DNA of 7,932 nt from Paracoccaceae bacterium (lineage in GTDB: Bacteria > Pseudomonadota > Alphaproteobacteria > Rhodobacterales > Rhodobacteraceae). The first letter of the stretch is position 1, and every line of letters starts with the position of its first letter. The translations under genes were made by a program, and so were the position numbers. The notes beneath the pieces are model-generated. The model saw nothing but the letters and a program-made list of their open reading frames with translations. It ran no database searches and had not been told where the DNA came from. Where the stretch lies: positions 12,786-20,717 of the forward strand of contig JAESQH010000056.1 in assembly GCA_016765235.1 (NCBI GenBank). The letters are read 5' to 3'. Shown here piece by piece: positions 1 through 6,791 of the stretch.

Positions 1-1307
1 ATATGTGGTCCGTTGATCCTCGTCGTTTCACGGGACATTGTGATCAGGATTATACCAACAAAAAGGGCATGGAAATCTACGGCTATGAATACGCCATGCA
101 TTTCCCGCGCCACGAATGGCCCGCCGCGCGGGATAAGAAACTTTCCGCGATCCACGATAAAACCACAGCACTCGGCGCACAGTTCGGGGCCGGAAACGGC
201 TGGGAACGTGCCAACTGGTACGCGCAGGACGGGGACGACACATCCCACGAATCCACTCAGACATGGGACCGCGACGGCCCGTGGCAACAACGAATCCGTG
301 AAGAATGTCTTGCGGTGCGTGACGCTGCCGGAATCCTCGATCTGCCCGGTTTCTCGCGTTACCGCATCAAGGGTGCAGGCGCACGCGACTGGCTCGCTAC
401 CCGCACCACCAGCCTGATCCCCAAAATTGGCCGCGTAGGTTTGGCATATTTCACCGACACGCGCGGCCGCGTCGTGACCGAAATGTCGATCATCGCGATT
501 GCAGAGGATTCATTCCTTCTGATCACCGCCGCCTCCGCAGAATGGCACGATCTGGAACTGCTAACCCGCGCCCTACCGAAAAGGTCGGACATCGACATCC
601 AGAACGTCACGCAAGATTTCTCCTGCCAAATCCTGACCGGCCCCAATTCCCGCGCCATCCTGTCGGAAGTTTGCGACGCAGACCTGACGAGTGGTTGGTT
701 AACACACCAAACCACCCAAATCGCCGGAAAATTCTGCCAGTTGTTGCGTGTGTCGTTCGCAGGGGAACTTGGCTGGGAAATCCACACGAAGATAGGCGAT
801 ACAGCCGATGTTTTCGACGTCGCCTGGGCCGCTGGCCAACGACACGACCTGAAACCTTTCGGGATGTACGCGCTTGACAGTTTGCGTCTGGAAAAAGGCT
901 ATCGCGCTTGGAAGGGTGATCTTTCAACCGATTATTCCATGCTGGAATCCGGCCTCGACCGGTTCCTGAAACTGGATAAACCACAAGATTTCCCCGGCAA
1001 GGCCGCGCTGCAAAACGAAAAGCAGCAAGGCGTTAAAAAACGGTTCGTGACCTTGATAGTCGAGGCCGGAAAATCCGACGCGCCTTACATGTCCACCCTT
1101 TGGCATGGCGGCAAAGTCGTCGGCGAGACAACATCCGGCGGCTGGGGGCATCGCATCGACAAATCCATCGCTCTTGGCATGCTGCGTGTCGATCTAACTG
1201 AACCCGGCACAGAAATCGAAGTCGAAATTTATGGCGAGCGGTGCAAGGCCACCGTTCAGCTAGACCAACCCCTTTGGGATCCGAAAAATGAAAGATTGAG
1301 ATCATGA
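1..1307 (+). CDS. Dimethylglycine dehydrogenase-like FAD/folate enzyme (GcvT family), C-terminal part, 5'-truncated by window
   Basis: This is the last 434 codons of a two-domain N-methyl amine dehydrogenase. The first visible residues, MWSVDPRRF, correspond to LWDVDIRR at residue 379 of the next gene, so about 375-380 residues (the FAD domain) lie upstream and the ATG at base 3 is not the start. The linker domain (about 1-60) is followed by GWERANW (66-71), then an aminomethyltransferase (GcvT) fold with GELGWE (254-259) and a C-terminal barrel ending near DPKNERLRS. The family oxidises N-methyl groups using covalent FAD in the N-terminal half and transfers the one-carbon unit to tetrahydrofolate in the C-terminal half. 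Features such as GRVVTEM (about 155-161), LRLEKGYRAW and GKVVGETTSG resemble mitochondrial DMGDH as I remember it, so dimethylglycine is the likeliest substrate. The TGA stop overlaps the next ATG (ATGA, 1304-1307). The family is clear; exact substrate is inferred. Confidence 0.88.
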   Translation, partial: MWSVDPRRFTGHCDQDYTNKKGMEIYGYEYAMHFPRHEWPAARDKKLSAIHDKTTALGAQFGAGNGWERANWYAQDGDDTSHESTQTWDRDGPWQQRIREECLAVRDAAGILDLPGFSRYRIKGAGARDWLATRTTSLIPKIGRVGLAYFTDTRGRVVTEMSIIAIAEDSFLLITAASAEWHDLELLTRALPKRSDIDIQNVTQDFSCQILTGPNSRAILSEVCDADLTSGWLTHQTTQIAGKFCQLLRVSFAGELGWEIHTKIGDTADVFDVAWAAGQRHDLKPFGMYALDSLRLEKGYRAWKGDLSTDYSMLESGLDRFLKLDKPQDFPGKAALQNEKQQGVKKRFVTLIVEAGKSDAPYMSTLWHGGKVVGETTSGGWGHRIDKSIALGMLRVDLTEPGTEIEVEIYGERCKATVQLDQPLWDPKNERLRS

Positions 1308-3751
1308 ACAAACCCCTCCCATCCCACGCACGCGCCATCGTAATTGGTGGCGGCGTCGCGGGTGCCTCCGTAGCTTACCATCTGGCGAAGCTAGGTTGGA
1401 AAGATGTGATCCTTCTGGAACGCAAGCAGTTGACCAGCGGCACCACTTGGCACGCAGCAGGCTTGATTGGCCAGCTTCGCGCCAGTTCCAACATGACCCG
1501 TCTGGCGAAATATACGCAAGAATTGTACTTCGATCTTGAGGCGGAAACAGGCGTCGCCACGGGTATCAAGCGCAATGGCTCCATCACCGTCGCCCTTACA
1601 GAAGAGCGCCGCGAGGAGCTGTACCGTGGCGCCTCCATGGCCCGTGCGTTTGGGGTTGAAGTCGAGGAAATTTCACCCGAAGAGGCCAAAAACCGTTACC
1701 CGCACCTGAATATCGATGACGTCGTTGGTGCCGTATACCTGCCCAAAGACGGGCAGGGTGACCCGGCCAATATCACACAGGCGATGGCCAAAGGCGCACG
1801 GCAAATGGGCGCGCAGATTTTCGAAAATGTCAAAGTTACCAACATCAAAACCGAAAACGGACGTATCACTGGCGTTACCGCGGAACAGGATGGCGAGACC
1901 ACCCATATCACCTGTGATCACGTGATTAACTGCGCCGGAATGTGGGCGCAAAAGATTGGCGATATGGTCGGCGCGGCGATTCCGCTGCACGCTTGCGAAC
2001 ATTTCTATATCGTCACCGAAGGCATCAAGGACTTGGGCAAACTCCCCGTTCTGCGCGTGCCTGATGAATGCGCGTATTACAAAGAAGACGCCGGGAAAAT
2101 TCTGTTGGGCGCGTTCGAACCCGTGGCCAAACCGTGGGGCATGGACGGGATTTCAGAAGATTTCGAATTTGACCAACTTCCTGAAGACTTCGACCACTTC
2201 GAACCCATCTTGGAGAAAGCAATCGACCGCATGCCCCTGCTGGCGGAGGCGGGCATTCACACTTTCTTCAACGGCCCTGAAAGTTTCACCCCCGATGATC
2301 GGTATTATTTAGGCGAAACGCCAGAGGTGCAGAATTTTTGGGTTTGTTGCGGGTTTAATTCCGTCGGCATCCAATCCGCCGGCGGCGCTGGTATGGCGCT
2401 GGCGCAATGGATGGAGGACGGTACCCCGCCCTTTGATTTATGGGATGTGGACATCCGCCGTGTGCAACCATTCCAGAACAACCGTGCGTATTTGAAGGAA
2501 CGCGTCAGCGAAAGCCTCGGATTGCTTTATGCCGACCATTTCCCCTACCGCCAACCGGTTACATCCCGTGGTATCCGGCGTTCCCCCATCCATGAACATC
2601 TGAAAAAACGTGGGGCGGTGTTTGGTGAAAGCAGCGGTTGGGAACGCGCCAACTGGTTTGCAGATGAAGGCCAGAAGGCGGAATACGAATACACATGGAA
2701 ACGTCAGAACTGGTTTGAAAACTCCAAACGTGAGCACATGGCGGTACGGAAAGGCGTCGGCCTGTTCGACATGACCAGCTTTGGCAAAATCCGGGTAGAG
2801 GGGCGCGACGCCTGCGTCTACCTCCAACGTCTTTGTGCCAACCAGATGGACGTGGAATCCGGTAAAATCGTCTACACCCAAATGTTGAACGCACGCGGCG
2901 GGATTGAGTCCGATCTGACGGTAACTCGCCTAAGCGAAACCGCTTATCTGCTGGTCGTTCCCGGCGGTACTTTGCAACGCGACCTCGCTTGGTTGCGCCG
3001 CCACCTAACGGACGAATTCGTGGTCATCACTGATGTAACCGCAGCCGAAGCCGTGTTCGCCATAATGGGCCCGAAATCCCGCGAGTTGCTGCAAAAGGTC
3101 AGCCCGAACGATTTTTCCAACGAAAACCACCCCTTCGGAACCATGCGGAATATCGAAATCGGTATGGGCATGGCGCGCGCACACCGCGTGACTTACGTCG
3201 GCGAATTGGGCTGGGAAATTTACGTTTCCACCGACCAAGCGGCGCATGTTTTCGAGGCGATAGAGAAGGCAGGCGAAGACGTTGGCCTGAAACTGTGCGG
3301 CCTGCATGTTCTGGACAGTTGCCGGATCGAAAAGGCCTATCGACACTTTGGCCACGACATCACCGACGAGGATCATGTAATCGAGGCTGGTCTCGGGTTT
3401 GCCGTCAAAACCGACAAAAGCGATTTCATTGGCCGCGATGCGGTGCTGGAAAAACGCAAAAACGGATTGGAAAAACGGTTTTTGCAGTTCCAGCTTAACG
3501 ACCCTGAACCGCTGCTGTATCACAACGAGCCTATCCTGCGCGACGGTGTTATCGTCGGGCATCTGTCGTCTGGCAACTACGGCCACTACCTCGGCGCGGC
3601 CATTGGGTTGGGGTATGTGCCTTGCAAGGGCGAGAGTGCCGAACAGGTTTTGGCCTCGAATTACGAAATCGAAATTGCCGGTGAAAGGTTCAGTGCGAAA
3701 GCCAGCCTAAGACCTCTGTATGACCCGAAATCCTCACGCGTAAAGGAATAG
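1304..3751 (+). CDS. FAD-dependent dimethylglycine/sarcosine dehydrogenase-like protein, GcvT fusion, complete
   Basis: A full-length 815-residue oxidoreductase, within the usual 800-870 range. It starts with a dinucleotide-binding fold: GGGVAGAS (15-22) and an acidic residue, E39, at the end of the second strand. TTWHAAGL (47-54) follows; in dimethylglycine and sarcosine dehydrogenases the His of this motif (here H50) carries covalent FAD. NGPESFTPD (323-331) and GFNSVGIQSAGGAG (350-363) close the FAD domain. A linker domain leads to GWERANW (445-451) and the folate-binding GcvT fold with MLNARGG, ESDLTV (D537) and GELGWE (633-638), then a C-terminal barrel. The ESDLTV stretch resembles sarcosine dehydrogenase more than DMGDH, so sarcosine to glycine is the favoured step, giving methylene-THF. 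The only upstream Shine-Dalgarno-like bases are a weak GAG, so expression probably depends on coupling through the ATGA overlap. It ends in TAG, 3 bases before the next start. No signal peptide: cytoplasmic. Other N-methylated amino acids remain possible substrates. Confidence 0.92.
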   Translation: MNKPLPSHARAIVIGGGVAGASVAYHLAKLGWKDVILLERKQLTSGTTWHAAGLIGQLRASSNMTRLAKYTQELYFDLEAETGVATGIKRNGSITVALTEERREELYRGASMARAFGVEVEEISPEEAKNRYPHLNIDDVVGAVYLPKDGQGDPANITQAMAKGARQMGAQIFENVKVTNIKTENGRITGVTAEQDGETTHITCDHVINCAGMWAQKIGDMVGAAIPLHACEHFYIVTEGIKDLGKLPVLRVPDECAYYKEDAGKILLGAFEPVAKPWGMDGISEDFEFDQLPEDFDHFEPILEKAIDRMPLLAEAGIHTFFNGPESFTPDDRYYLGETPEVQNFWVCCGFNSVGIQSAGGAGMALAQWMEDGTPPFDLWDVDIRRVQPFQNNRAYLKERVSESLGLLYADHFPYRQPVTSRGIRRSPIHEHLKKRGAVFGESSGWERANWFADEGQKAEYEYTWKRQNWFENSKREHMAVRKGVGLFDMTSFGKIRVEGRDACVYLQRLCANQMDVESGKIVYTQMLNARGGIESDLTVTRLSETAYLLVVPGGTLQRDLAWLRRHLTDEFVVITDVTAAEAVFAIMGPKSRELLQKVSPNDFSNENHPFGTMRNIEIGMGMARAHRVTYVGELGWEIYVSTDQAAHVFEAIEKAGEDVGLKLCGLHVLDSCRIEKAYRHFGHDITDEDHVIEAGLGFAVKTDKSDFIGRDAVLEKRKNGLEKRFLQFQLNDPEPLLYHNEPILRDGVIVGHLSSGNYGHYLGAAIGLGYVPCKGESAEQVLASNYEIEIAGERFSAKASLRPLYDPKSSRVKE
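3742..3747 (+). promoter_or_regulatory. Ribosome binding site of the MttB-like gene
   Basis: AAAGGA lies 7 bases before the ATG at 3755, inside the last codons of the preceding gene. It decides the start: the in-frame ATGs at residues 14 and 30 lack comparable support, and the extra N-terminus carries the Arg/Gly-rich stretch (RRSGGRSAR) that I recognise as common in this family. Confidence 0.75.
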
Positions 3752-3754
3752 TAT

Positions 3755-5296
3755 ATGAGCAGACGTTCAGGGGGCCGCAGTGCCCGCCATGCCATGCGGG
3801 CAGCACCGTTGGCAGAAGATATTCGCCCCATTCGCGCAGGAATGGAGGGCGGCTGTTACAAACCGTTGTCCGACCATGATATCGCCCAGATTCACGAATC
3901 CGCGCTGGAAATCCTGTCCGACATCGGGTTCAAGGACGCAACGGAGGGCTGCATCGCCGCCTGTACCTCGGTAGGTGCAACGTATCGGGACGGGCGGCTA
4001 TTTTTCCCGCGTGATCTGGTGCTCGAAACCGTCAAAAACGCCAACCGTGACTTCACACTGTGTGGGCGTGACCCCAAACACGACATACACCCGCAAGGGG
4101 CCAAGGTGCATTTCGGCACGGCGGGCGCGGCGGTGCATATCGTAGACGTTGAAAAGAACGAATACCGCGAGAGCATGTTGCAAGACCTATATGACGCCGC
4201 GCGCATTGTAGACCAGCAGGACAACATCCACTTTTTCCAACGCCCCATGGTGCCCCGCGACATGACCAGCGTGCTGGATATGGACATGAACACCCTTTAT
4301 GCCTGCCTTTCCGGCACCAACAAACATGTCGGTACCAGCATAACGGTGGTGGAAAACTGCAAACCGTTCATCGAAATGATCTATGCGGTTGCAGGTGGCG
4401 AAGAAGCGTTTCGCGCCCGCCCGTTCGTCTCGATTTCTGCCACTTTCGTGGTACCCCCGCTGCGTTTTGCAACCGAAGCACTGGATGTGATCGGCGAGAT
4501 GGTCAAAGCTGGCGTTCCCGTGCTGCTTTTGTCTGCCGGACAAGCTGGGGCCACATCCCCCGCTGCGCTGGCCGGATCGGTCGTGCAGTCGATTTCCGAA
4601 GTGCTGGCCGGTCTGGTGTACATCAACGCGCTGGCCCCGGGACATCCGGCGATATTCGGCCCTTGGCCGTTCGTGTCGGATTTGCGTACCGGTGCAATGT
4701 CCGGTGGGTCGGGCGAACAATCGTTGTTGATCGCGGCCGTCACGCAAATGGCCAATCATTATGACCTGCCGTGTGGTGTGCCTGCCGGTATGACCGACGC
4801 CAAAATGCCGGATATCCAGTCGGGGTATGAAAAAGGCATTACCACGGTGATGGCCGGTCTGGCTGGTGGCAATTTGATATATGAGGCGGCTGGCATGCAC
4901 GGTTCGTTGCTTGGGTTTTGTCTGGAAAGCCTGATTGTAGACAATGACATTCTGGGCCAGTCATTGCGCTGTGTGCGCGGCATCGAGGTGAACAAAGATA
5001 CGCTATCGCTCGATACAACCCGCGAAGTTATCACTGGGCCGGAGCATTTTTTAGGGCAACCGCAAACGCTGGATTTGATGCAGAAAGAGTATATTTATCC
5101 GGTGATCGGTGACCGCTCGACCCCCAAAGAATGGGAGGAATTGCAAAAGCCCGAGATGGTCGCCAAAGCCATCGCCGAAAAACGCCGGATATTGGACGAA
5201 TACTTCCCGTCCCATATTTCGCCTGAACTGGATGCTGAATTGCGTAAAAACTTCGACATCAAACTACCACGTGAACGGATGCTTCGAACGCATTAG
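3755..5296 (+). CDS. Trimethylamine methyltransferase (MttB) superfamily protein, non-pyrrolysine type
   Basis: A 513-residue protein of the MttB/COG5598 family. The family transfers a methyl group from a quaternary or tertiary amine to the cobalt of a cognate corrinoid protein. Archaeal MttB uses pyrrolysine, encoded by in-frame TAG; this frame is open throughout, so it belongs with the non-Pyl members, of which MtgB acts on glycine betaine. Visible: Arg/Gly-rich N-terminus (3-11), helical entry DIAQIHESALEILSDIGF, then TIM-barrel-type segments including SAGQAGATSP (260-269), GPWPFVSD (302-309), the glycine-rich MSGGSGEQ (315-322) and PAGMTDAKMPD (about 343-353). M351, or a close neighbour, may occupy the pyrrolysine position, judging by comparison with my memory of Pyl334 in the 495-residue archaeal enzyme; this needs an alignment. 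It follows two N-methyl dehydrogenases by 3 bases, so it is very likely co-transcribed. Its stop is also TAG. Glycine betaine is the favoured substrate; trimethylamine, carnitine or proline betaine are alternatives. Cytoplasmic. Confidence 0.9.
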   Translation: MSRRSGGRSARHAMRAAPLAEDIRPIRAGMEGGCYKPLSDHDIAQIHESALEILSDIGFKDATEGCIAACTSVGATYRDGRLFFPRDLVLETVKNANRDFTLCGRDPKHDIHPQGAKVHFGTAGAAVHIVDVEKNEYRESMLQDLYDAARIVDQQDNIHFFQRPMVPRDMTSVLDMDMNTLYACLSGTNKHVGTSITVVENCKPFIEMIYAVAGGEEAFRARPFVSISATFVVPPLRFATEALDVIGEMVKAGVPVLLLSAGQAGATSPAALAGSVVQSISEVLAGLVYINALAPGHPAIFGPWPFVSDLRTGAMSGGSGEQSLLIAAVTQMANHYDLPCGVPAGMTDAKMPDIQSGYEKGITTVMAGLAGGNLIYEAAGMHGSLLGFCLESLIVDNDILGQSLRCVRGIEVNKDTLSLDTTREVITGPEHFLGQPQTLDLMQKEYIYPVIGDRSTPKEWEELQKPEMVAKAIAEKRRILDEYFPSHISPELDAELRKNFDIKLPRERMLRTH

Positions 5297-5306
5297 GTGA
5301 CATCCG

Positions 5307-5335
5307 AAACCCGATACTTCAAAACCCCGATATTC
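5307..5335 (+). repeat. Imperfect tandem duplication of the terminator left arm
   Basis: Two 14-base copies, AAACCCGATACTTC (5307-5320) and AAACCCCGATATTC (5322-5335), lie one base apart just after the MttB-like stop codon. The second is the 5' arm of the terminator stem. The first could pair less perfectly with the same 3' arm, so two alternative hairpins are possible. It may be no more than a local duplication. Confidence 0.5.
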
Positions 5336-5356
5336 TGTAAGTCTATCGGGGTTCTT
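5323..5356 (+). terminator. Putative intrinsic terminator after the methylamine operon
   Basis: AACCCCGATA (5323-5332) and TATCGGGGTT (5344-5353) form a perfect 10-bp stem around an 11-base loop, 26 bases after the MttB-like stop. The downstream T run is short and broken (TTCTT), so termination may be incomplete. It sits between two blocks of unrelated function, which supports a transcription boundary here. Confidence 0.62.
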
Positions 5357-5383
5357 GCGTAAATATCACCCGAGGGCATTGAT

Positions 5384-5403
5384 TAGTTATAACCCACTAA
5401 CTA
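5384..5403 (+). promoter_or_regulatory. Inverted repeat, candidate operator/promoter region of the RND efflux operon
   Basis: TAGTTA (5384-5389) and TAACTA (5398-5403) are perfect inverted arms separated by 8 bases, 45-64 bases before the adaptor ATG. A -35-like TTGATT (5379-5384) with a poor -10-like TAGATG (5402-5407) at 17-base spacing would place the repeat across the promoter, as expected for a TetR- or MarR-type repressor site. The region is AT-rich, so chance is a real alternative. No regulator gene is in the window. The rest of 5297-5447 shows only the terminator and ribosome binding site. Confidence 0.3.
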
Positions 5404-5436
5404 GATGAGTAAACAACAACAGAATCAATTCCCTTC

Positions 5437-5440
5437 GAGG
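5437..5440 (+). promoter_or_regulatory. Ribosome binding site of the HlyD-family adaptor gene
   Basis: GAGG lies 7 bases before the ATG at 5448, normal Shine-Dalgarno spacing. It supports that start, which also gives a sensible N-terminal membrane anchor. Confidence 0.65.
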
Positions 5441-5447
5441 CGACAAA

Positions 5448-6791
5448 ATGACTGCGAAAACACCGGCTAAAACCAAATTCAAACGGATATTGATAATTCT
5501 TGTATCCCTCGCGGTGGGCATCGTGACCGTCGTTAGCTTCGTCAAGAACAAGCAACCGCCCGAACGCATTCCTTTTGTTGAAGCCGAACGCGCGGTGCGG
5601 GTTATCAATACCGCCAAGTTGCCGCTGACAATTGAAGCATCCGGTTTTGGTTCCGCCACACCCGACCAGACATGGAGCGCGATTGCAAACGTCAAAGGCG
5701 ATGTGATTTTCCGGCACGAAGAACTTGAAAGCGGCGCGTTGTTGGCCAAGGGAACGCTGATGTTGGAAATCGATCCGGCATTCTACGAACTCGCCCTGTC
5801 CGAAGCCGATGCTGAAATCGCTAGCGTTGATGCGGAAGCCGCGCAGTTGAACCAAGAGGCCATAAACGCCGCTCTATTGCTGGAACTGGAAAACGAACGC
5901 CTCATTTTGGCCGAAACCGATCTGTCGCGTACCCGCTCGCTGGTGGCCTCTGGTGCTGTGCCACAAGCAAGCCTTGATACCCAACTCCGCGCAACGTTAC
6001 AACAACGCCAAGCGGTACAAACGCTTCAGAATCAAGCCAGCATTATTCCGATTCAATTAAGCCGCCTCAAGGCGCAGAAGGAACGCACGTTGAGCAAGCG
6101 TGGGCAGGTGGAAAGTGATTTGGCTGATACGAAATTCTACGCCCCTTTCGATCTTCGCGTGAATGAAGTGAAGGTGGAGTTGTACCAATATATCAACCCG
6201 GGTCAGGTTTTGTTCACAGGCGATAGCACTGATAAGTCCGAGGTCGTCTTGCAGGTCCCGATGCCAAACCTGCGCCGTGTTTTAAGCGAACTACCAAGCG
6301 AAGATGATCAGGATGTTGCCGCACTCGATGCGTACGTCCAGCTAGTCGGTAGTGATCAGACTTGGGACGCGAGCGTGATCCGAATTGCCAACGGCATTGA
6401 CCCAGCCACGCGCACAGTGCGGGTTGTTCTAAGCATTCAGCAGCCCGGCGACATGGCCGATCCCGTCGATAATCCGCCACTTCCCAAAGGTATGTACGTT
6501 GAAGGCATTCTGCGCTATGCGGCGTCTGAACCACGGATGATAGTTCCCCAAGAAGCGATCCACGAGGGTTGGGTCTATCTCGTTGACACGGACAGTCGGC
6601 TTGTCCGGCGAGAGATTGACGTCGACTATTACCAAGACGGCATGGCGATAATCCGGTCCGGCTTGAACGAAGGCGAAACCGTCATTCTTGACGACATCGT
6701 GCCTGCCATCACAGGTATTTTATTGGACCCGAAACGTGATTTTGCAGCCGAAGAAGCGCTTAAAGCCACTGCCGCAAGGGGCGCGCTATGA
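5448..6791 (+). CDS. HlyD/AcrA-type periplasmic adaptor subunit of an RND efflux system
   Basis: A 447-residue membrane fusion protein that would bridge an inner-membrane RND pump and an outer-membrane channel. A lysine-rich N-terminus is followed by one hydrophobic segment (about 14-32). There is no lipobox cysteine, so it is probably anchored by an uncleaved helix rather than a lipid. The first half of the lipoyl-like domain spans about 66-110 and ends in EIDP (107-110). A long, Ala/Glu/Gln-rich alpha-helical hairpin covers about 113-225. The second lipoyl half includes YAPFD (231-235), where many relatives have APFDG, and NPGQ (250-253). Beta-barrel and membrane-proximal domains follow, with NGIDPATRTVRV and IVPQEAI visible. 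The loop LRVNEV replaces the usual glycine after APFD, a mild divergence. Its TGA overlaps the transporter ATG (ATGA, 6788-6791), indicating coupled translation. The family is secure; the transported substrate is unknown. Confidence 0.92.
   Translation: MTAKTPAKTKFKRILIILVSLAVGIVTVVSFVKNKQPPERIPFVEAERAVRVINTAKLPLTIEASGFGSATPDQTWSAIANVKGDVIFRHEELESGALLAKGTLMLEIDPAFYELALSEADAEIASVDAEAAQLNQEAINAALLLELENERLILAETDLSRTRSLVASGAVPQASLDTQLRATLQQRQAVQTLQNQASIIPIQLSRLKAQKERTLSKRGQVESDLADTKFYAPFDLRVNEVKVELYQYINPGQVLFTGDSTDKSEVVLQVPMPNLRRVLSELPSEDDQDVAALDAYVQLVGSDQTWDASVIRIANGIDPATRTVRVVLSIQQPGDMADPVDNPPLPKGMYVEGILRYAASEPRMIVPQEAIHEGWVYLVDTDSRLVRREIDVDYYQDGMAIIRSGLNEGETVILDDIVPAITGILLDPKRDFAAEEALKATAARGAL
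6776..6781 (+). promoter_or_regulatory. Ribosome binding site of the RND transporter gene
   Basis: AAGGGG lies 6 bases before the ATG at 6788, within the end of the adaptor gene. Together with the ATGA overlap it fixes the transporter start. Confidence 0.65.

Noticed and set aside
3..1307. First gene as a degraded or stand-alone GcvT-only protein starting at base 3
   Set aside because: The visible sequence begins in the middle of a linker domain, matching residue 379 of the full-length paralogue, and the frame is open to the window edge. The truncation is an effect of the window.
3005..3586. 193-codon open frame on the - strand
   Set aside because: It is antisense to the well-conserved GcvT domain of the second dehydrogenase; no recognisable motif and no separate ribosome binding site were seen.
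4187..4900. 237-codon open frame on the - strand
   Set aside because: It lies wholly inside the MttB-like gene, whose protein is clearly recognisable. Its product is rich in His, Arg and Gly with no recognisable domain, typical of an antisense shadow in this base composition.
3755..5296. Pyrrolysine-containing MttB
   Set aside because: There is no in-frame TAG within the gene, and both this gene and the one before it use TAG as an apparently normal stop.
5397..5855. 152-codon open frame on the - strand across the adaptor 5' end
   Set aside because: It overlaps the adaptor start, membrane anchor and lipoyl domain on the opposite strand, and its translation shows no family I recognise.
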